A DNA stretch of 64,000 nucleotides, taken from Paraburkholderia megapolitana (GTDB lineage: Bacteria > Pseudomonadota > Gammaproteobacteria > Burkholderiales > Burkholderiaceae). Of this stretch, positions 29,723 through 39,352 are shown piece after piece. Each line of letters opens with the position of its first letter. The first letter of the stretch is position 1. The stretch spans positions 1,302,001 to 1,366,000 of the forward strand of contig NZ_CP041745.1 of NCBI RefSeq assembly GCF_007556815.1, written 5' to 3'. The position numbers and the translations under genes were made by a program. Below the pieces are notes generated by a model. That model ran no database searches. It saw only the letters and a list, made by a program, of their open reading frames with translations, and was not told the origin of the DNA.

Positions 29723-30793
29723 ATGACCAGAATCGGACTGTCCTGCAATGCGTTCCGGCACAGTGGTGGCCTCGAACGTTACGCGATGGATCTCGTGTGC
29801 GGACTGCACGATAACGGCATCACACCCGCTGTGTTCGCGCGTCGTTTCGACCGTTCGTTGCCGGAAATCGAACTCGTGGAGCCGCACCGCATCGCGGTGA
29901 ACTGGTTGCCCGGCAAGCTGCGCGATGCGTGGTTCTCGTGGCGGCTGCGGCGCGCGCGGGCGGCGGCACGCATCGACGTGCTGATCGGTTGCAATCGCGT
30001 CGATTCGTCGGAGATCGCCATTTGCGGCGGCACGCATCGCGGCTTTCTGCGCGCGGGTCGGCGTGACACGCGGCCGTCCGATCATCGGCAGATCGTGCTC
30101 GAGCAGCGCCAGTACGATCGCGCCCGTTTCATCGTCGCGCACTCGGGGCTGATGCGCGACGAACTGATCGAACTCTACGGCGTGCCGCCGGGAAAAATCC
30201 AGCTGCTCTATCCACCTGTCGACGCGCGGCGTTTTACGCCAGTTAGCCGCGACGCACGCGCGCAGTTGCGGCAACAGTTCGGTTTTGCGGACCACGAAGT
30301 CGTGCTGCTGTTTCCGTCGAGCAGCCACGAACGCAAGGGCTTGCCGCTGATCGAAGCGGCGCTAAAGGACAACCCGCTGCCGGTCGTGGTCGCAGTGGCC
30401 GGACGACCGCCCGAACGTACGTCGCAGCAGATCCGCTACATCGGCTACGCGAAGCAGATCGAAGACTGCTACCGCGCCGCCGACTACACGATCCTCGCGT
30501 CGAACTACGAGCCGTTCGGTCTCGTCGGCATCGAGTCCGTGCTGTGCGGCACGCCGGTGATCTTTTCGTCGAATATCGCTTGCTGCGAAGTGCTCACGGA
30601 CGAAGCGCGCATTACGTTCGCGCCGGGCGATGTCGATGGATTGCGTGCGGCACTGGCGCAGGCTGTCAAGGCGGCAACCGATCCTGCGCGCACAGCGCCG
30701 GATGCAGGCGCGATTCGTTATGACATGAGCATCGGCGCGCACGTGAATGCGCTGCTGAAACTCGTCGAACAGGTGCGAAGCCAGCCGCGTTGA
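29723..30793 (+). CDS. GT4 family glycosyltransferase
   Basis: 356 residues. GT-B fold: an N-terminal acceptor domain with SGGLERYAMDLV, then the nucleotide-sugar domain with LLFPSSSHERKGLPLIEAAL, GYAKQIEDCYRAADYTILAS and the GT4 signature EPFGLVGIESVLCGTPVI near 260-280 containing the catalytic Glu-x7-Glu. It is probably cytoplasmic or peripheral at the inner membrane and adds a sugar to lipid A-core. It lies beside msbA, waaL and other glycosyltransferases, so a lipopolysaccharide role is likely; donor and linkage are unknown. A second in-frame copy of its last 20 residues follows the stop codon. Confidence 0.9.
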   Translation: MTRIGLSCNAFRHSGGLERYAMDLVCGLHDNGITPAVFARRFDRSLPEIELVEPHRIAVNWLPGKLRDAWFSWRLRRARAAARIDVLIGCNRVDSSEIAICGGTHRGFLRAGRRDTRPSDHRQIVLEQRQYDRARFIVAHSGLMRDELIELYGVPPGKIQLLYPPVDARRFTPVSRDARAQLRQQFGFADHEVVLLFPSSSHERKGLPLIEAALKDNPLPVVVAVAGRPPERTSQQIRYIGYAKQIEDCYRAADYTILASNYEPFGLVGIESVLCGTPVIFSSNIACCEVLTDEARITFAPGDVDGLRAALAQAVKAATDPARTAPDAGAIRYDMSIGAHVNALLKLVEQVRSQPR

Positions 30794-30835
30794 GGTGTAA
30801 CCGCCACCAACCGTCGGAGGCGCTCTCAACTCTCA

Positions 30836-30901
30836 GGCATCGCGGCTCACGTGAAGGCGTTGCTGAAACTCATCGAGCCGCTCTTCGGCCAGCTACGCTG
30901 A
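30836..30901 (+). pseudogene. Remnant of a second GT4 C-terminal end
   Basis: Twenty-one codons (including TGA) match the last 21 codons of the preceding GT4 gene: 12 of 20 residues identical (for example AHV, ALLKL), same length, same frame. The two stop codons are 108 bases apart and the frame between them is open. The most likely explanation is the tail of a lost tandem paralogue. No body of a gene precedes it. Confidence 0.65.
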
Positions 30902-30916
30902 ACCGCACCGCACCCG

Positions 30917-31693
30917 TCACAACCGCCCGTCACGTTCCCGATTCAACCGATCAAGCTTGAGAAAGCGGTAATAAACCGTCTCCGCATTGAAGAGCGCAAT
31001 CATGAATCCCGCGCGCCCATCGAGAAACCCGCGGCGCAACAGATACGTGCGCAAAAACGCCCACGCACCGCGGCCCAGTGCCTTACCGAAGCTCGCCCGC
31101 TGGCCCGCCGCGTGTCGCTGCCGCGCGCCCGCGCTCGAATAGGCGTCGAGCTTGCGCAGCACCGCCTCGAAGTCTTCGTACGAGTAGTGCAGAAGCTTGC
31201 CGTCGAGGCGGACGACCGGCTGCCCGGCGGTCTGGTAGACCAGCCGCTCGTGCACGAGATCGTTGGAGAAGCGCGCCGCGCCACGCTTGAAGAGCCGCGG
31301 AATCCAGTCCGGATACCAGCCGCTGTGATGCACCCACTGGCCGCAGAAGCTCGACAGCCGGTCGATCGCATAGACCTCCGCGCGCGGGTTGCGGATCGCG
31401 TCGCGAATCGACGCGGCCAGTTCCGGCGAGAGCACTTCGTCGGTATCGATCGACAGGACCCAGTCGGTGGCGAGCGCATCGAGCGCGCGATTTTTCTGCG
31501 GACCGAAGCCGGGCCAGTCGGCGGCGACGATCACGCGTGCGTTGTGTGCGCGCGCGATCGCGGCGGTGTCGTCGGTGCTGCCGCCGTCGACGACGACGAT
31601 GTCGTTCGCGAACGAAACGGCAGCGAGGCACTGCGCGAGCCGTGCAGCCGCGTTGTGCGCGATCAGCGCTACGCCGAGAGTAGGTTCCGCCAT
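30917..31693 (-). CDS. GT2 glycosyltransferase, WaaE/KdtX-like
   Basis: 258 residues. GT-A fold at the N-terminus: LGVALIAHNAAARL, DIVVVDGGSTDDT, and the metal-binding DxD in LSIDTDEVLSPE near 80-86. Acceptor part: GWYPDWIPRLFKRG, VHERLV and HYSYEDFEAVLRKLD, as in WaaE-type core glucosyltransferases and their relatives. The C-terminus has a short hydrophobic/amphipathic segment (FLRTYLLRRGFLDGRAGFMIALFNA), suggesting membrane contact. An LPS-core transferase is inferred from family and neighbours. Its start lies 67 bases beyond the stop of the upstream GT2 gene on the same strand. Confidence 0.88.
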   Translation of the reverse strand: MAEPTLGVALIAHNAAARLAQCLAAVSFANDIVVVDGGSTDDTAAIARAHNARVIVAADWPGFGPQKNRALDALATDWVLSIDTDEVLSPELAASIRDAIRNPRAEVYAIDRLSSFCGQWVHHSGWYPDWIPRLFKRGAARFSNDLVHERLVYQTAGQPVVRLDGKLLHYSYEDFEAVLRKLDAYSSAGARQRHAAGQRASFGKALGRGAWAFLRTYLLRRGFLDGRAGFMIALFNAETVYYRFLKLDRLNRERDGRL

Positions 31694-31760
31694 AAGCAGT
31701 CGTTGCGATCGAGGCAGGGTAAAGAGATCGATACAGGAATCGACATCGGTAGCGCCGCCG

Positions 31761-32756
31761 CTAGCGGCGCAGGTGCCACTTTACGAAGAGCACGGGTTTG
31801 TACAGCGACGGAAAAGTCGCGTACAAAAAGACGCGCAACCGGTAGCCGAACGACACGTCGTGGCTGCGCCCAAACAGCGCGAGCTTCTCTCCCACCGATG
31901 CACTCGCGAATATCGCGCTCGCGTATTGCTCGCGGGCCGACTTGCGGGCGAGCGCGACGCGCATGCCTTCGCCGACTCCGACCCGCTCGGCGTCGCGGAT
32001 CAACTGGCGCGTCTCGCCAAGCCCGTTGCGATTGGCGAGCCGGAAGCGCGCGACGAATTCGTCGGACGAGCGCCACGCGCGCTTGCGCGACAGGCCGCCA
32101 CGCCGGTATTTGACGAGCGGCTCGTGCAGCGTCATCGCGCCGCCGCTCATGATCGCGCGGAACGTCATGATCTGGTCCTCGCCGTAAATACCGGCTTCCA
32201 TCTCGCCGAACCGGTCGAACAGGCGTCGCGACCATGTGTGCGCGGCGCCGACTACGTGCGGGCGCTTCTCGGCCCAGTCCTGGAAGGTTTTGTAAGAACT
32301 GAGATCGGTGACTTCGAGCACGTCGTGGACGTCGCCGTCGGTGTCGAGATCGTAAAGATCGGTGGCGATCAAATCGGGGCGGCGCCCGGCTTTCAGCCAC
32401 GCGGCGACTACCGCACGGCAGCGTTCGGGTAGCGAAACGTCGTCGCCGGCTGCGATGAACAGCAGTTCGCCCTGGGTTTCGCGTGCGAGCAGGCTCAGAT
32501 GCGCGCTGATGCCGAGGTTCGACGGATTGCGTCGCACCTGCACCGTGTGGGGGCCAGTGTAGTGGGCGACGCAGCGTTGGGCGGCGGCGTAGGTGCCGTC
32601 GCTGGACGCGTCGTCGGAGATGATGATTTCGAGTGGGGAGTAGGTCTGCCGCAGCGCGCCTTCGATAGCCGCTGCGACTGTCGCTTCCTGGTTATAGGTG
32701 ATCAACAGCAGGCTGACGAGCGGAAACGCGGATCCGTCAGGTACGACGTTAACCAT
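31761..32756 (-). CDS. GT2 family glycosyltransferase
   Basis: 331 residues. GT-A fold with PLVSLLLITYNQEATVAAAI, EIIISDDASSDGTYA and the DxD-like region LFIAAGDDVSLPER. The middle part has GAAHTWSRRLFDRFG and YGEDQIMTFRAIMSGG, typical of acceptor-side helices in O-antigen or core transferases. The C-terminal part ends with a hydrophobic-basic segment, so peripheral membrane association is likely. Start uncertain: an upstream ATG would add 21 residues (start at 32819), but the GT domain begins immediately after the chosen Met. It is divergent from waaL. Confidence 0.87.
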   Translation of the reverse strand: MVNVVPDGSAFPLVSLLLITYNQEATVAAAIEGALRQTYSPLEIIISDDASSDGTYAAAQRCVAHYTGPHTVQVRRNPSNLGISAHLSLLARETQGELLFIAAGDDVSLPERCRAVVAAWLKAGRRPDLIATDLYDLDTDGDVHDVLEVTDLSSYKTFQDWAEKRPHVVGAAHTWSRRLFDRFGEMEAGIYGEDQIMTFRAIMSGGAMTLHEPLVKYRRGGLSRKRAWRSSDEFVARFRLANRNGLGETRQLIRDAERVGVGEGMRVALARKSAREQYASAIFASASVGEKLALFGRSHDVSFGYRLRVFLYATFPSLYKPVLFVKWHLRR

Positions 32757-32906
32757 TGTGAAATCGCATGATTGGGAGGTTCCGCGGAGCATATCATCTT
32801 CGTCTTTCGATCCGGACAAAACCCGTAGTGGCGGGGGACGGACCGTTATAATGAGACAAATTTTCCGGACGGCCAGTGGTTACTACATGATTTCTTTCGC
32901 TGCACT

Positions 32907-34178
32907 ATGACCGCTAACAGAACTACCACCGTTGCGGCCGCTGTGCTGCTGTTTCTGGCGCCCGCGACGATGCTGACGTTGCGTGGCGGTACCGGCTACT
33001 GCTTTTTCCTGCTGCTTGCTGTAGCACTCGTCAACCTCGCCGTGATGCGCGGCCAGCACGGCTATCTGGCACCGTTGCGCAAGTACCCGTTGTACACGGC
33101 GAGCATGCTGGCGTTCACGCTGTACCTGCCGTTGCAGCAACTGCTCGAACATTACTATCTGCCCCGGCAGTTCGACGCGATGTCGCGGCTCGTGCTGAGC
33201 CTGCCGATCTTCCTGCTGTTCTGCACGGTGTCGAGCCGCAGCCTTGCGCTCGTCGGCTGGGGATGCGCGGCGGGCGCAGTTGGGGCGGGCGCGTGGGCTT
33301 TTATCAGCGGTATCAACGCGAGCTGGGGTGATCTGAATCGCCTCGGCAACTACTACACGAACCCGATCCCGTTCGGCAACACGGCGCTGCTGCTCGGCTT
33401 TCTCGCGGTGCTGTCGATCCGCTGGGACGTCGGTCTCGCGCGGCGTTTTTCGATTCCGCTGAAGCTGTTTGCGCTGCTCGCGGGCGGCTACGCGTCGTAT
33501 CTGTCGGGCACGCGCGGCGGCTGGCTCGCGCTGCCGCTGTTCGCGTGGCTCGTGGCCGCGAACTTCGGCTGGATGCGACACCGCGCACGCCTCGCGATTG
33601 TCGGCGCCGTGCTCGTGGTGGGCGTGGCGGCACTGTTCTCGACCCATGTCGTGCAGCAGCGCCTGCGCGATACGGCGTCCGATCTGCACCAGCTCGAACA
33701 TGGCAATGCCGATACGTCGATTGGCTTGCGCCTGCAATTGTGGAACGCGTCGTCACATCTGTTCTTGCAGAACCCGGTGCTCGGTGTCGGCAAGGGCAAG
33801 CTGGAAAGTTCGCTGCAAACGCTCGCGAATAACCACGAAGCGTCGCAGGCGATCGTCAACGAGCGCGCGCATAGCGAATTTTTCTCGACGATCGCCGAGT
33901 TGGGCACGTTCGGCATCGCCTGTCTGCTGCTTTTATACTGGGGGCCGCTCGCGTATTTTCTGCGCCATTACCGCTCGGCGGATGCGACGGTGTCCACGGC
34001 GGCCTATTGCGGCATCGCGGTCAGCGGGTCGGCGATCATCTTCGGTCTGAGCATCGATATATTGTCCTCGGTCATGAATGTCGCGCTGATCGCCCTGCTA
34101 TGGGCGACAATGATGGCCATTATTCACCGCGGGACGCGCACCGAAAGCGCGCCAGCCAAACCGCAGACGGCCATTTGA
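32907..34178 (+). CDS. waaL: O-antigen ligase (WaaL family)
   Basis: 423 residues, polytopic: about ten to twelve hydrophobic helices with a large periplasmic loop (around residues 235-310) bearing [14 protein letters not shown] and [25 protein letters not shown], as in Wzy_C/O-antigen ligases. The conserved His-rich region [16 protein letters not shown] contains the His needed for ligation in this family. It attaches undecaprenyl-linked O-antigen to lipid A-core on the periplasmic side. A Wzy polymerase cannot be excluded on sequence alone, but msbA directly downstream and core transferases upstream support WaaL. No clear ribosome-binding site is seen before the ATG. Confidence 0.85.
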   Translation: MTANRTTTVAAAVLLFLAPATMLTLRGGTGYCFFLLLAVALVNLAVMRGQHGYLAPLRKYPLYTASMLAFTLYLPLQQLLEHYYLPRQFDAMSRLVLSLPIFLLFCTVSSRSLALVGWGCAAGAVGAGAWAFISGINASWGDLNRLGNYYTNPIPFGNTALLLGFLAVLSIRWDVGLARRFSIPLKLFALLAGGYASYLSGTRGGWLALPLFAWLVAANFGWMRHRARLAIVGAVLVVGVAALFSTHVVQQRLRDTASDLHQLEHGNADTSIGLRLQLWNASSHLFLQNPVLGVGKGKLESSLQTLANNHEASQAIVNERAHSEFFSTIAELGTFGIACLLLLYWGPLAYFLRHYRSADATVSTAAYCGIAVSGSAIIFGLSIDILSSVMNVALIALLWATMMAIIHRGTRTESAPAKPQTAI

Positions 34179-34305
34179 TGCCGGCCGCCTGATTCACTGC
34201 CCCGTAGCCCGGCTGCGGGGCTGCACCACCGCCCAGGCTGCGCCAGGCTGTTTCGCATCGCCGGCGAGCGCTTGCCGGGGCTATTGCCCGATACAAGGAC
34301 ATTTT

Positions 34306-36087
34306 TTGGAAACCAGGAACACATTGCGCAAGAACATCGGTGACGAAGGTACTTCGTCGACCGACGTTCTGGAGCGTCTCTGGCCGTATATCAAACCGGT
34401 CTTGGTGGTTCTGTTGCTGGGGATCGCCACGATGGCTATCGTCGCCGCAACCGAAACCGGCATCCCAGCGCTGCTCAAACCGCTGCTCGATCACGGTTTC
34501 GGCACCCACGGCAACGCCAATGCGAAATGGCTGGTGCCGCTCGCCGTGATTGGGCTCGCCGTCGTGCGGGGCGCCGCGCAATACCTGTCCGGCTATCTGC
34601 TCGCCTACGTGTCGAACCGAATCCTGCTGCAGCTTCGACTCGACATGTTCCAGCGGATGCTCCACACCAGCTCCTCGTTTTTCCAGCGCGAAACGGCGAG
34701 CACGGTCATCAACGCGATCGTCTTCGAGGTCAACCAGATCCTCAATGTGCTGCTGGGTGTGATGGTCACGCTGGTGCGCGATTCGCTGACGGTGGTCGGC
34801 CTGCTTGGCTGGCTGTTCTACCTGAACTGGCGCCTGACGCTGATCGTTGCCGTGGTCCTGCCTCCCATCGGCTGGGTGGTGAGCAAGATCAACCGGCGCT
34901 TGCGACACTTGAACCGCGAACAACAGACGCTCACGAACGAGTTGTCGTACATCGTCGAAGAGACCGTGGCGGGCTACAAGGTCGTCAAGGTACATAACGG
35001 CGAGAAGTACGAGATGCGCCGTTTCACCGAGATGAGCAAGCGCCTCAAGGGTTACGCGATGCGCCTGACGATCTCGGGTGGGCTGGCGCAGCCGCTCACG
35101 CAGTTCCTCGCGTCGATCGCCCTGGCTATCGTGATCACGATAGCCGTGGTGCAGTCGTCTCACGATCAGACCACAGTGGGCGGTTTCGTCTCGTTCATCA
35201 CGGCGATGCTGCTGATCATCTCGCCGCTGAAGCACCTGATCGACGTCAATCAACCGTTGCAGCGCGGCATGACCGCCGCCGAATTTATCTTCGGCCTGAT
35301 CGACGAGCCGACAGAATCGCAGGGTGGCGAACGCCGGCTCGAACATGCGCGCGGCGAAATCGAGTTTCGCCACGTATCGTTCAACTACGGCACCTCCGAG
35401 CGGCCGACACTCGACCGCGTATCGTTCAAGGTCTCGCCGGGCGAAATGGTGGCGCTGGCCGGACCGTCGGGCAGCGGCAAGACTACGCTCGTCAATCTCC
35501 TGCCGCGCTTCTTCGATCCGGCGGGCGGCGAAATACTCGTCGATGGCGTGCCGATCAACGACTACGATCTGCACGATCTGCGCGGCCAGATGGCGATGGT
35601 GAGCCAGGACGTGGTGCTGTTCAACGATTCGGTCGCCCACAACGTCGCGTACGGCCAGACACCGGATCGCGAGCGCGTCGAAGCGGCGCTGCGCGCGGCG
35701 AATCTGATGGATACGGTGAACGCGATGCCGAACGGTATCGATACGCTGGTCGGCGGTAACGGCATGCGCCTGTCGGGCGGCCAGCGCCAGCGTCTCGCGA
35801 TTGCGCGCGCGATCTACAAGGACGCGCCGATCCTGATTCTCGACGAGGCGACCTCGGCACTCGATTCCGAATCCGAGCGCCACGTGCAGGTCGCACTCGA
35901 AACGCTGATGAAGGGACGTACGACGCTGGTGATCGCTCACCGCCTGTCGACGATCGAACGCGCGGATCGCATTCTCGTGCTGGAAGGTGGAAAGATTGCG
36001 GAGCAGGGTAGTCACGACGAACTGCTCATACAGGGCGGCCTGTATGCGCATCTGCATAAGATCCAGTATCAGCAGCAGGCGGCGTGA
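34306..36087 (+). CDS. msbA: Lipid A export ABC transporter, MsbA (TTG start)
   Basis: 593 residues, a full half-transporter that forms homodimers and flips lipid A-core across the inner membrane. Six membrane helices lie in the first ~310 residues. The ATPase has Walker A GPSGSGKT near 386, the Q-loop MVSQDVVLF, the signature LSGGQRQR near 490, Walker [12 protein letters not shown] and the H-loop AHRLSTIE. The only start giving a normal N-terminus is TTG, supported by AAGGAC at 34295-34300. The other candidate is TTG six codons later. It follows waaL with a 127-base gap. Confidence 0.94.
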   Translation: METRNTLRKNIGDEGTSSTDVLERLWPYIKPVLVVLLLGIATMAIVAATETGIPALLKPLLDHGFGTHGNANAKWLVPLAVIGLAVVRGAAQYLSGYLLAYVSNRILLQLRLDMFQRMLHTSSSFFQRETASTVINAIVFEVNQILNVLLGVMVTLVRDSLTVVGLLGWLFYLNWRLTLIVAVVLPPIGWVVSKINRRLRHLNREQQTLTNELSYIVEETVAGYKVVKVHNGEKYEMRRFTEMSKRLKGYAMRLTISGGLAQPLTQFLASIALAIVITIAVVQSSHDQTTVGGFVSFITAMLLIISPLKHLIDVNQPLQRGMTAAEFIFGLIDEPTESQGGERRLEHARGEIEFRHVSFNYGTSERPTLDRVSFKVSPGEMVALAGPSGSGKTTLVNLLPRFFDPAGGEILVDGVPINDYDLHDLRGQMAMVSQDVVLFNDSVAHNVAYGQTPDRERVEAALRAANLMDTVNAMPNGIDTLVGGNGMRLSGGQRQRLAIARAIYKDAPILILDEATSALDSESERHVQVALETLMKGRTTLVIAHRLSTIERADRILVLEGGKIAEQGSHDELLIQGGLYAHLHKIQYQQQAA

Positions 36088-36145
36088 ACGTGTTGCGGTG
36101 ATCGTAGTTGCGTGCGCAACCGGCGCATGCAGCTAGCGGTGCAAC

Positions 36146-37099
36146 TCAACCGCGCTGCTGAACGACGGGCGCCTGATCCGCTTCGCCTGCTGTCGTCACC
36201 GCGTCGCCCGTTTCCTTGCGCAGATCGGCAAACGCCTTGAGCACGCGCGACACCGGCAAGAAGTGTTTCCATAGCCGGTCTTTCGCGATCTTCCCCGGCA
36301 GTACCGGCAGCGGCAGGACCGCCCGGCTCGGCGCCCAGCCCGGCCGCCAGCGCAACGCGATCTTGCGCCGCACCGCAAGCGAGACCGCGGGCACACCGAG
36401 ATTCGACGCCAGATGCGCGATGCCCGAATCGTTGCCGATGAACCATCCCGACTCATAGATCCATGCCGCAACATCGGCGAGCGTAGCGAACGCCGGCCGC
36501 GGCAGACCGTGCTGGTCGAGCAGGTCCCAGTCCTTGCGTTCGTGCGCGGCCATCACGAACTCGGGTTCGAAGCCGTCGTCGCGTAGTTGCAGCGCCAGCG
36601 CGACAAAGCGCTGCGGCAGCCAGCTCTTGCGCGGCAGGTTTGCAGTGGGATGAATCACGACACGGCGTGTATGTGCGCGTGCATGTAGATGCGGCGGTGG
36701 GACGAGTCCGTTGTCCGGCACGACGTCGGCGAGACCGAGGTCGAGCGAGCACAGTTCCATCTGGATCTGCACCATGGTTTTCAACTGCCGGTAGCGCGGC
36801 CACTCGTCCATCACGAGTACGCACGGATGCCAGTCACGTGTGCCTTCGATCACGTCGGGCGGATACGCATGCAGCAGCACGTCGAATCCGCCGAGCAGGC
36901 TGCGCGCTTCATCCGGACGCACGGTTGGATGAACCTCGAACGATCCGAACCAGTCCTTGAGCGAATGAATGTAGTCGCCGAACACGACGACGCGATGACC
37001 GTTGCGTACGAGGTTGTGTGCAACAACCATCGTGAGCAGCGAATCGCCGAGACGGGGGGACATCAGGAGCGCGACGGACTGTCCGGGAGCAAGACGCAT
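36146..37099 (-). CDS. GT9-type heptosyltransferase-like protein
   Basis: 317 residues. GT-B fold of the heptosyltransferase (GT9) family: an N-terminal Rossmann domain with SVALLMSPRLGDSLLTMVVAHNL, then VVIHPTANLPRKSWLPQRFVALALQL with the usual PxxxLPxKxWPxxxF-like pattern, and FIGNDSGIAHLASNLGVPAVSL, the family signature (GNDSG-x2-HLA) near 225. Soluble or peripheral. It probably adds heptose or another sugar to the inner core or O-chain; it is not the canonical waaC or waaF by context. ATG at 37099 preferred; the frame also has an ATG 22 codons upstream. Confidence 0.87.
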   Translation of the reverse strand: MRLAPGQSVALLMSPRLGDSLLTMVVAHNLVRNGHRVVVFGDYIHSLKDWFGSFEVHPTVRPDEARSLLGGFDVLLHAYPPDVIEGTRDWHPCVLVMDEWPRYRQLKTMVQIQMELCSLDLGLADVVPDNGLVPPPHLHARAHTRRVVIHPTANLPRKSWLPQRFVALALQLRDDGFEPEFVMAAHERKDWDLLDQHGLPRPAFATLADVAAWIYESGWFIGNDSGIAHLASNLGVPAVSLAVRRKIALRWRPGWAPSRAVLPLPVLPGKIAKDRLWKHFLPVSRVLKAFADLRKETGDAVTTAGEADQAPVVQQRG

Positions 37100-37359
37100 G
37101 GAGCAATAACCTGGAATTTCGTTTGACTGGCGTGGTGAGCAGACCCGGTTGCGGGCGAACGGCATGCGGTGAACCGACGGAGTAGTTTGAGTATGGCGGT
37201 GTCCGATGGTTCTCTAGGATGACGCGCGTCGGCATCGAGGATGCCGGGGCGAAAGCGCGGGCTGATCGTTGCGGCCGTCGTTGATGGCCGCATGGGTGGC
37301 ATCCTGCCCAGCGACCGAAGGCCAGATTGTACAGTGGGCGGGATACGCTCGAAGCGCCG

Positions 37360-37683
37360 TCACACGCCACTGGTGACGAGCGCGAGCACCGACAGATCCG
37401 GATGCGTGCCGTCGACAATGCTCCGGCCCACGTGGACCGCTTCGAACAGCGCATCGGCGGCGCTCGCAAAGCTCACGTCGCCGTCCGGATGAAACGGTAC
37501 CGCATGCCCGGGGATGGCCGGGTCCGCTCCGGGGTGGCAGACGTAGCCGATATACGTGTAGCGCACCGGTTTCACGTCGGGTGGAACGGCGGGCGGATTC
37601 TGCGCGAACGGTGCGACGTGGACCTCGAAGCCTTCGTACTCCGCCGTTTGCCAGCACGCATATTCGCGGTACTCGTCGATCAT
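37360..37683 (-). CDS. Small hypothetical protein
   Basis: 107 residues beginning MIDEYREYACWQTAEYEGFEV. Acidic and aromatic-rich, no signal or membrane segment, two Cys residues. It contains VRYTYIGYVCHPGADPAIPGHAVPFHPDGDVSFASAADALF in pieces consistent with a compact alpha/beta fold. Not recognised as a named family. Alternative start four codons upstream (37695). It lies between a GT9 gene and a tiny membrane protein, all on the minus strand. Function unknown. Confidence 0.6.
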   Translation of the reverse strand: MIDEYREYACWQTAEYEGFEVHVAPFAQNPPAVPPDVKPVRYTYIGYVCHPGADPAIPGHAVPFHPDGDVSFASAADALFEAVHVGRSIVDGTHPDLSVLALVTSGV

Positions 37684-37731
37684 GGTCGCCTCCATCGGTC
37701 AGGGCGCTTTAGCGCGGTTTGCGGTACGGCT

Positions 37732-37884
37732 TCAATGCCGGTGCCGCATCCTGTCCCAGAGCCGGTGACCGTCATGATGCAGCGCGCCTGTCCGGTGTTC
37801 GCGGCGGCGGTGCGAACCGAGCACCATCACCGCAATGGCGATGACCATGAGCCCCACTACAATGCTGACCATCGATTCAGCCAT
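37732..37884 (-). CDS. Tiny single-span membrane protein
   Basis: 50 residues. One hydrophobic helix (about residues 5-23, VSIVVGLMVIAIAVMVLG), then a basic, His-rich tail (SHRRREHRTG, ending RMRHRH). A strong ribosome-binding site (AAGGGAGG) sits 5 bases before the ATG, which argues for real translation. The topology fits an inner-membrane peptide with a cytoplasmic basic or metal-binding tail. It resembles no named family I recognise. Confidence 0.65.
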   Translation of the reverse strand: MAESMVSIVVGLMVIAIAVMVLGSHRRREHRTGALHHDGHRLWDRMRHRH

Positions 37885-38037
37885 GGCAGCCTCCCTTCAC
37901 GTCGTATTTCATCCTGAAATTCTAGGCGATGGGGATGAAAAGGCGCCGGGCAAACGAGGGACATGTCACCCGGTATTCGAACGTACCAATTTGATAAAAT
38001 GCACTTATAAGATGCGTATATAGAGCTTCCCACTCCA

Positions 38038-38061
38038 TTGTGCTACATTTATGAGGCACAA
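38038..38061. promoter_or_regulatory. Inverted repeat overlapping the hipA ribosome-binding site
   Basis: TTGTGC (38038-38043) and GCACAA (38056-38061) are perfect 6-base inverted arms with a 12-base spacer. The right arm runs into AAGGAG, the hipA Shine-Dalgarno. AT-rich hexamers (TATAAG, TATATA) lie 15-35 bases upstream as possible -10 elements. It may be a HipB operator or an RNA hairpin that masks the ribosome-binding site. Confidence 0.45.
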
Positions 38062-38073
38062 GGAGTCTTCCCC

Positions 38074-39336
38074 ATGAATTGCACCCTGCAGATATTCCTG
38101 GATGATCGCTGGGTCGACTGCGCCGAGATCGAATTCAACGGTGGGCTTTGCCAGTGGAATCACCTGGTGGCGTATGCCCTCGAACACCCGGATGCCCCGC
38201 TATCGCTCGCCGAGCCCGTGGATATGGACATCCGCGCGGCCCGGACCATGCCAGCCTTCCTCTATGACCTCGTTCCGCAAGGGGCTGGCCGTCGCTTCCT
38301 GTTGGGCCAGTTGCAGCTACCGGATGGTCCCGACGCGGACTTTCCGCTGATCTGTGCAGGCGCCTTCAATCCGGTCGGCAGGATTCGGGTTGCCGAGGCA
38401 GTCGATTACCTTGAGAAGCACCTGGCGCGGCACCCGAATGCGCGCGACCTGCCAGGACTGACAATCGACGATGTCGCCGGGCGCAGTGCAGAATTCGCGG
38501 AAAGGATGCACCTGCACGGGATGTTGGGCACCGGCACCACAGGCGTTCAGGGCGCCGCGCCGAAGTACCTGCTGACGCATGACCGGGCGGGCCTTTTGCA
38601 CGGCGACGCGGTACTCCCCGACGGCGACGCTACCCAGCATCTGATCGTGAAACTGCCTCGCGGCAATAGTGCGGCCGACCACAAGGTCCTGCGCAACGAA
38701 GCGGCCTATATGCGGGTGGCCGCCGAGCTCGGTATCCGCACGCACATGGATTTACCCACTCTTCACGGAGATGTCCTGCTGATCCCACGCTTTGACCGGA
38801 TCGTGCGCGGCGGGAAAGTCGTGCGTCTCCATCAGGAAAGCGTGGCCTCGATCCTGGGGCTGTCCGGTTTTGACCGGCGCCCAAGCCTTTTCGATGTCAC
38901 GGCCGCAATCCGCAGGGTAGTGACCGATCCCGCAGCCGAGACGCTCGAATTCATCAAGCGCGACGTGCTCAATCTGGCGATGCGCAACACGGATAACCAC
39001 GCGCGCAATACGGCCGTGCAACGGGTCGATGGGCAGGTCCAGCTCACGCCTTTGTTCGATTTCGCTCCGATGTATCTGGATCCCGAAGGGATTGCCCGAA
39101 CGCTCAGATGGTATCGGCCCAACACCCAGGTGGAGTTGACGAACTGGGCCGATGTCCTTGTCGCGCTACCGGTGCCTGACTCTGAGCGTCAGATGCTTGC
39201 TCGCGGATTGAATCAGTTTGCCGTGCAGATCGAACGCCTGCCGGACGTCCTCGAAGAGCAGGGCGTCGATCACGACATCATCAAGTTCCTGGCGCTTTCC
39301 GTCGATGCGCAGGTTCGCCAGCTGCAAGCCCTTTAA
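38074..39336 (+). CDS. hipA: HipA-family toxin (serine/threonine kinase)
   Basis: 420 residues. An N-terminal HipA domain is followed by a HipA-like kinase: P-loop-like GTGTTGVQGAAPK at about 152-164, the VIKLP-type lysine in LIVKLPRGN near 193, the catalytic loop DNHARN at 307-312, and the metal-binding LFDFAP near 328-332. HipA kinases phosphorylate translation factors such as GltX and stop growth. The gene order is toxin first, antitoxin second, the reverse of the E. coli hipBA operon. ATG chosen for its AAGGAG and because it begins the conserved region. Confidence 0.9.
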   Translation: MNCTLQIFLDDRWVDCAEIEFNGGLCQWNHLVAYALEHPDAPLSLAEPVDMDIRAARTMPAFLYDLVPQGAGRRFLLGQLQLPDGPDADFPLICAGAFNPVGRIRVAEAVDYLEKHLARHPNARDLPGLTIDDVAGRSAEFAERMHLHGMLGTGTTGVQGAAPKYLLTHDRAGLLHGDAVLPDGDATQHLIVKLPRGNSAADHKVLRNEAAYMRVAAELGIRTHMDLPTLHGDVLLIPRFDRIVRGGKVVRLHQESVASILGLSGFDRRPSLFDVTAAIRRVVTDPAAETLEFIKRDVLNLAMRNTDNHARNTAVQRVDGQVQLTPLFDFAPMYLDPEGIARTLRWYRPNTQVELTNWADVLVALPVPDSERQMLARGLNQFAVQIERLPDVLEEQGVDHDIIKFLALSVDAQVRQLQAL

Positions 39337-39352
39337 TCGCCAGAGATCCCTC

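Noticed and set aside
34120..36057. Long open frame opposite msbA and the waaL end
   Set aside because: Same GC3 artefact; no protein motifs.
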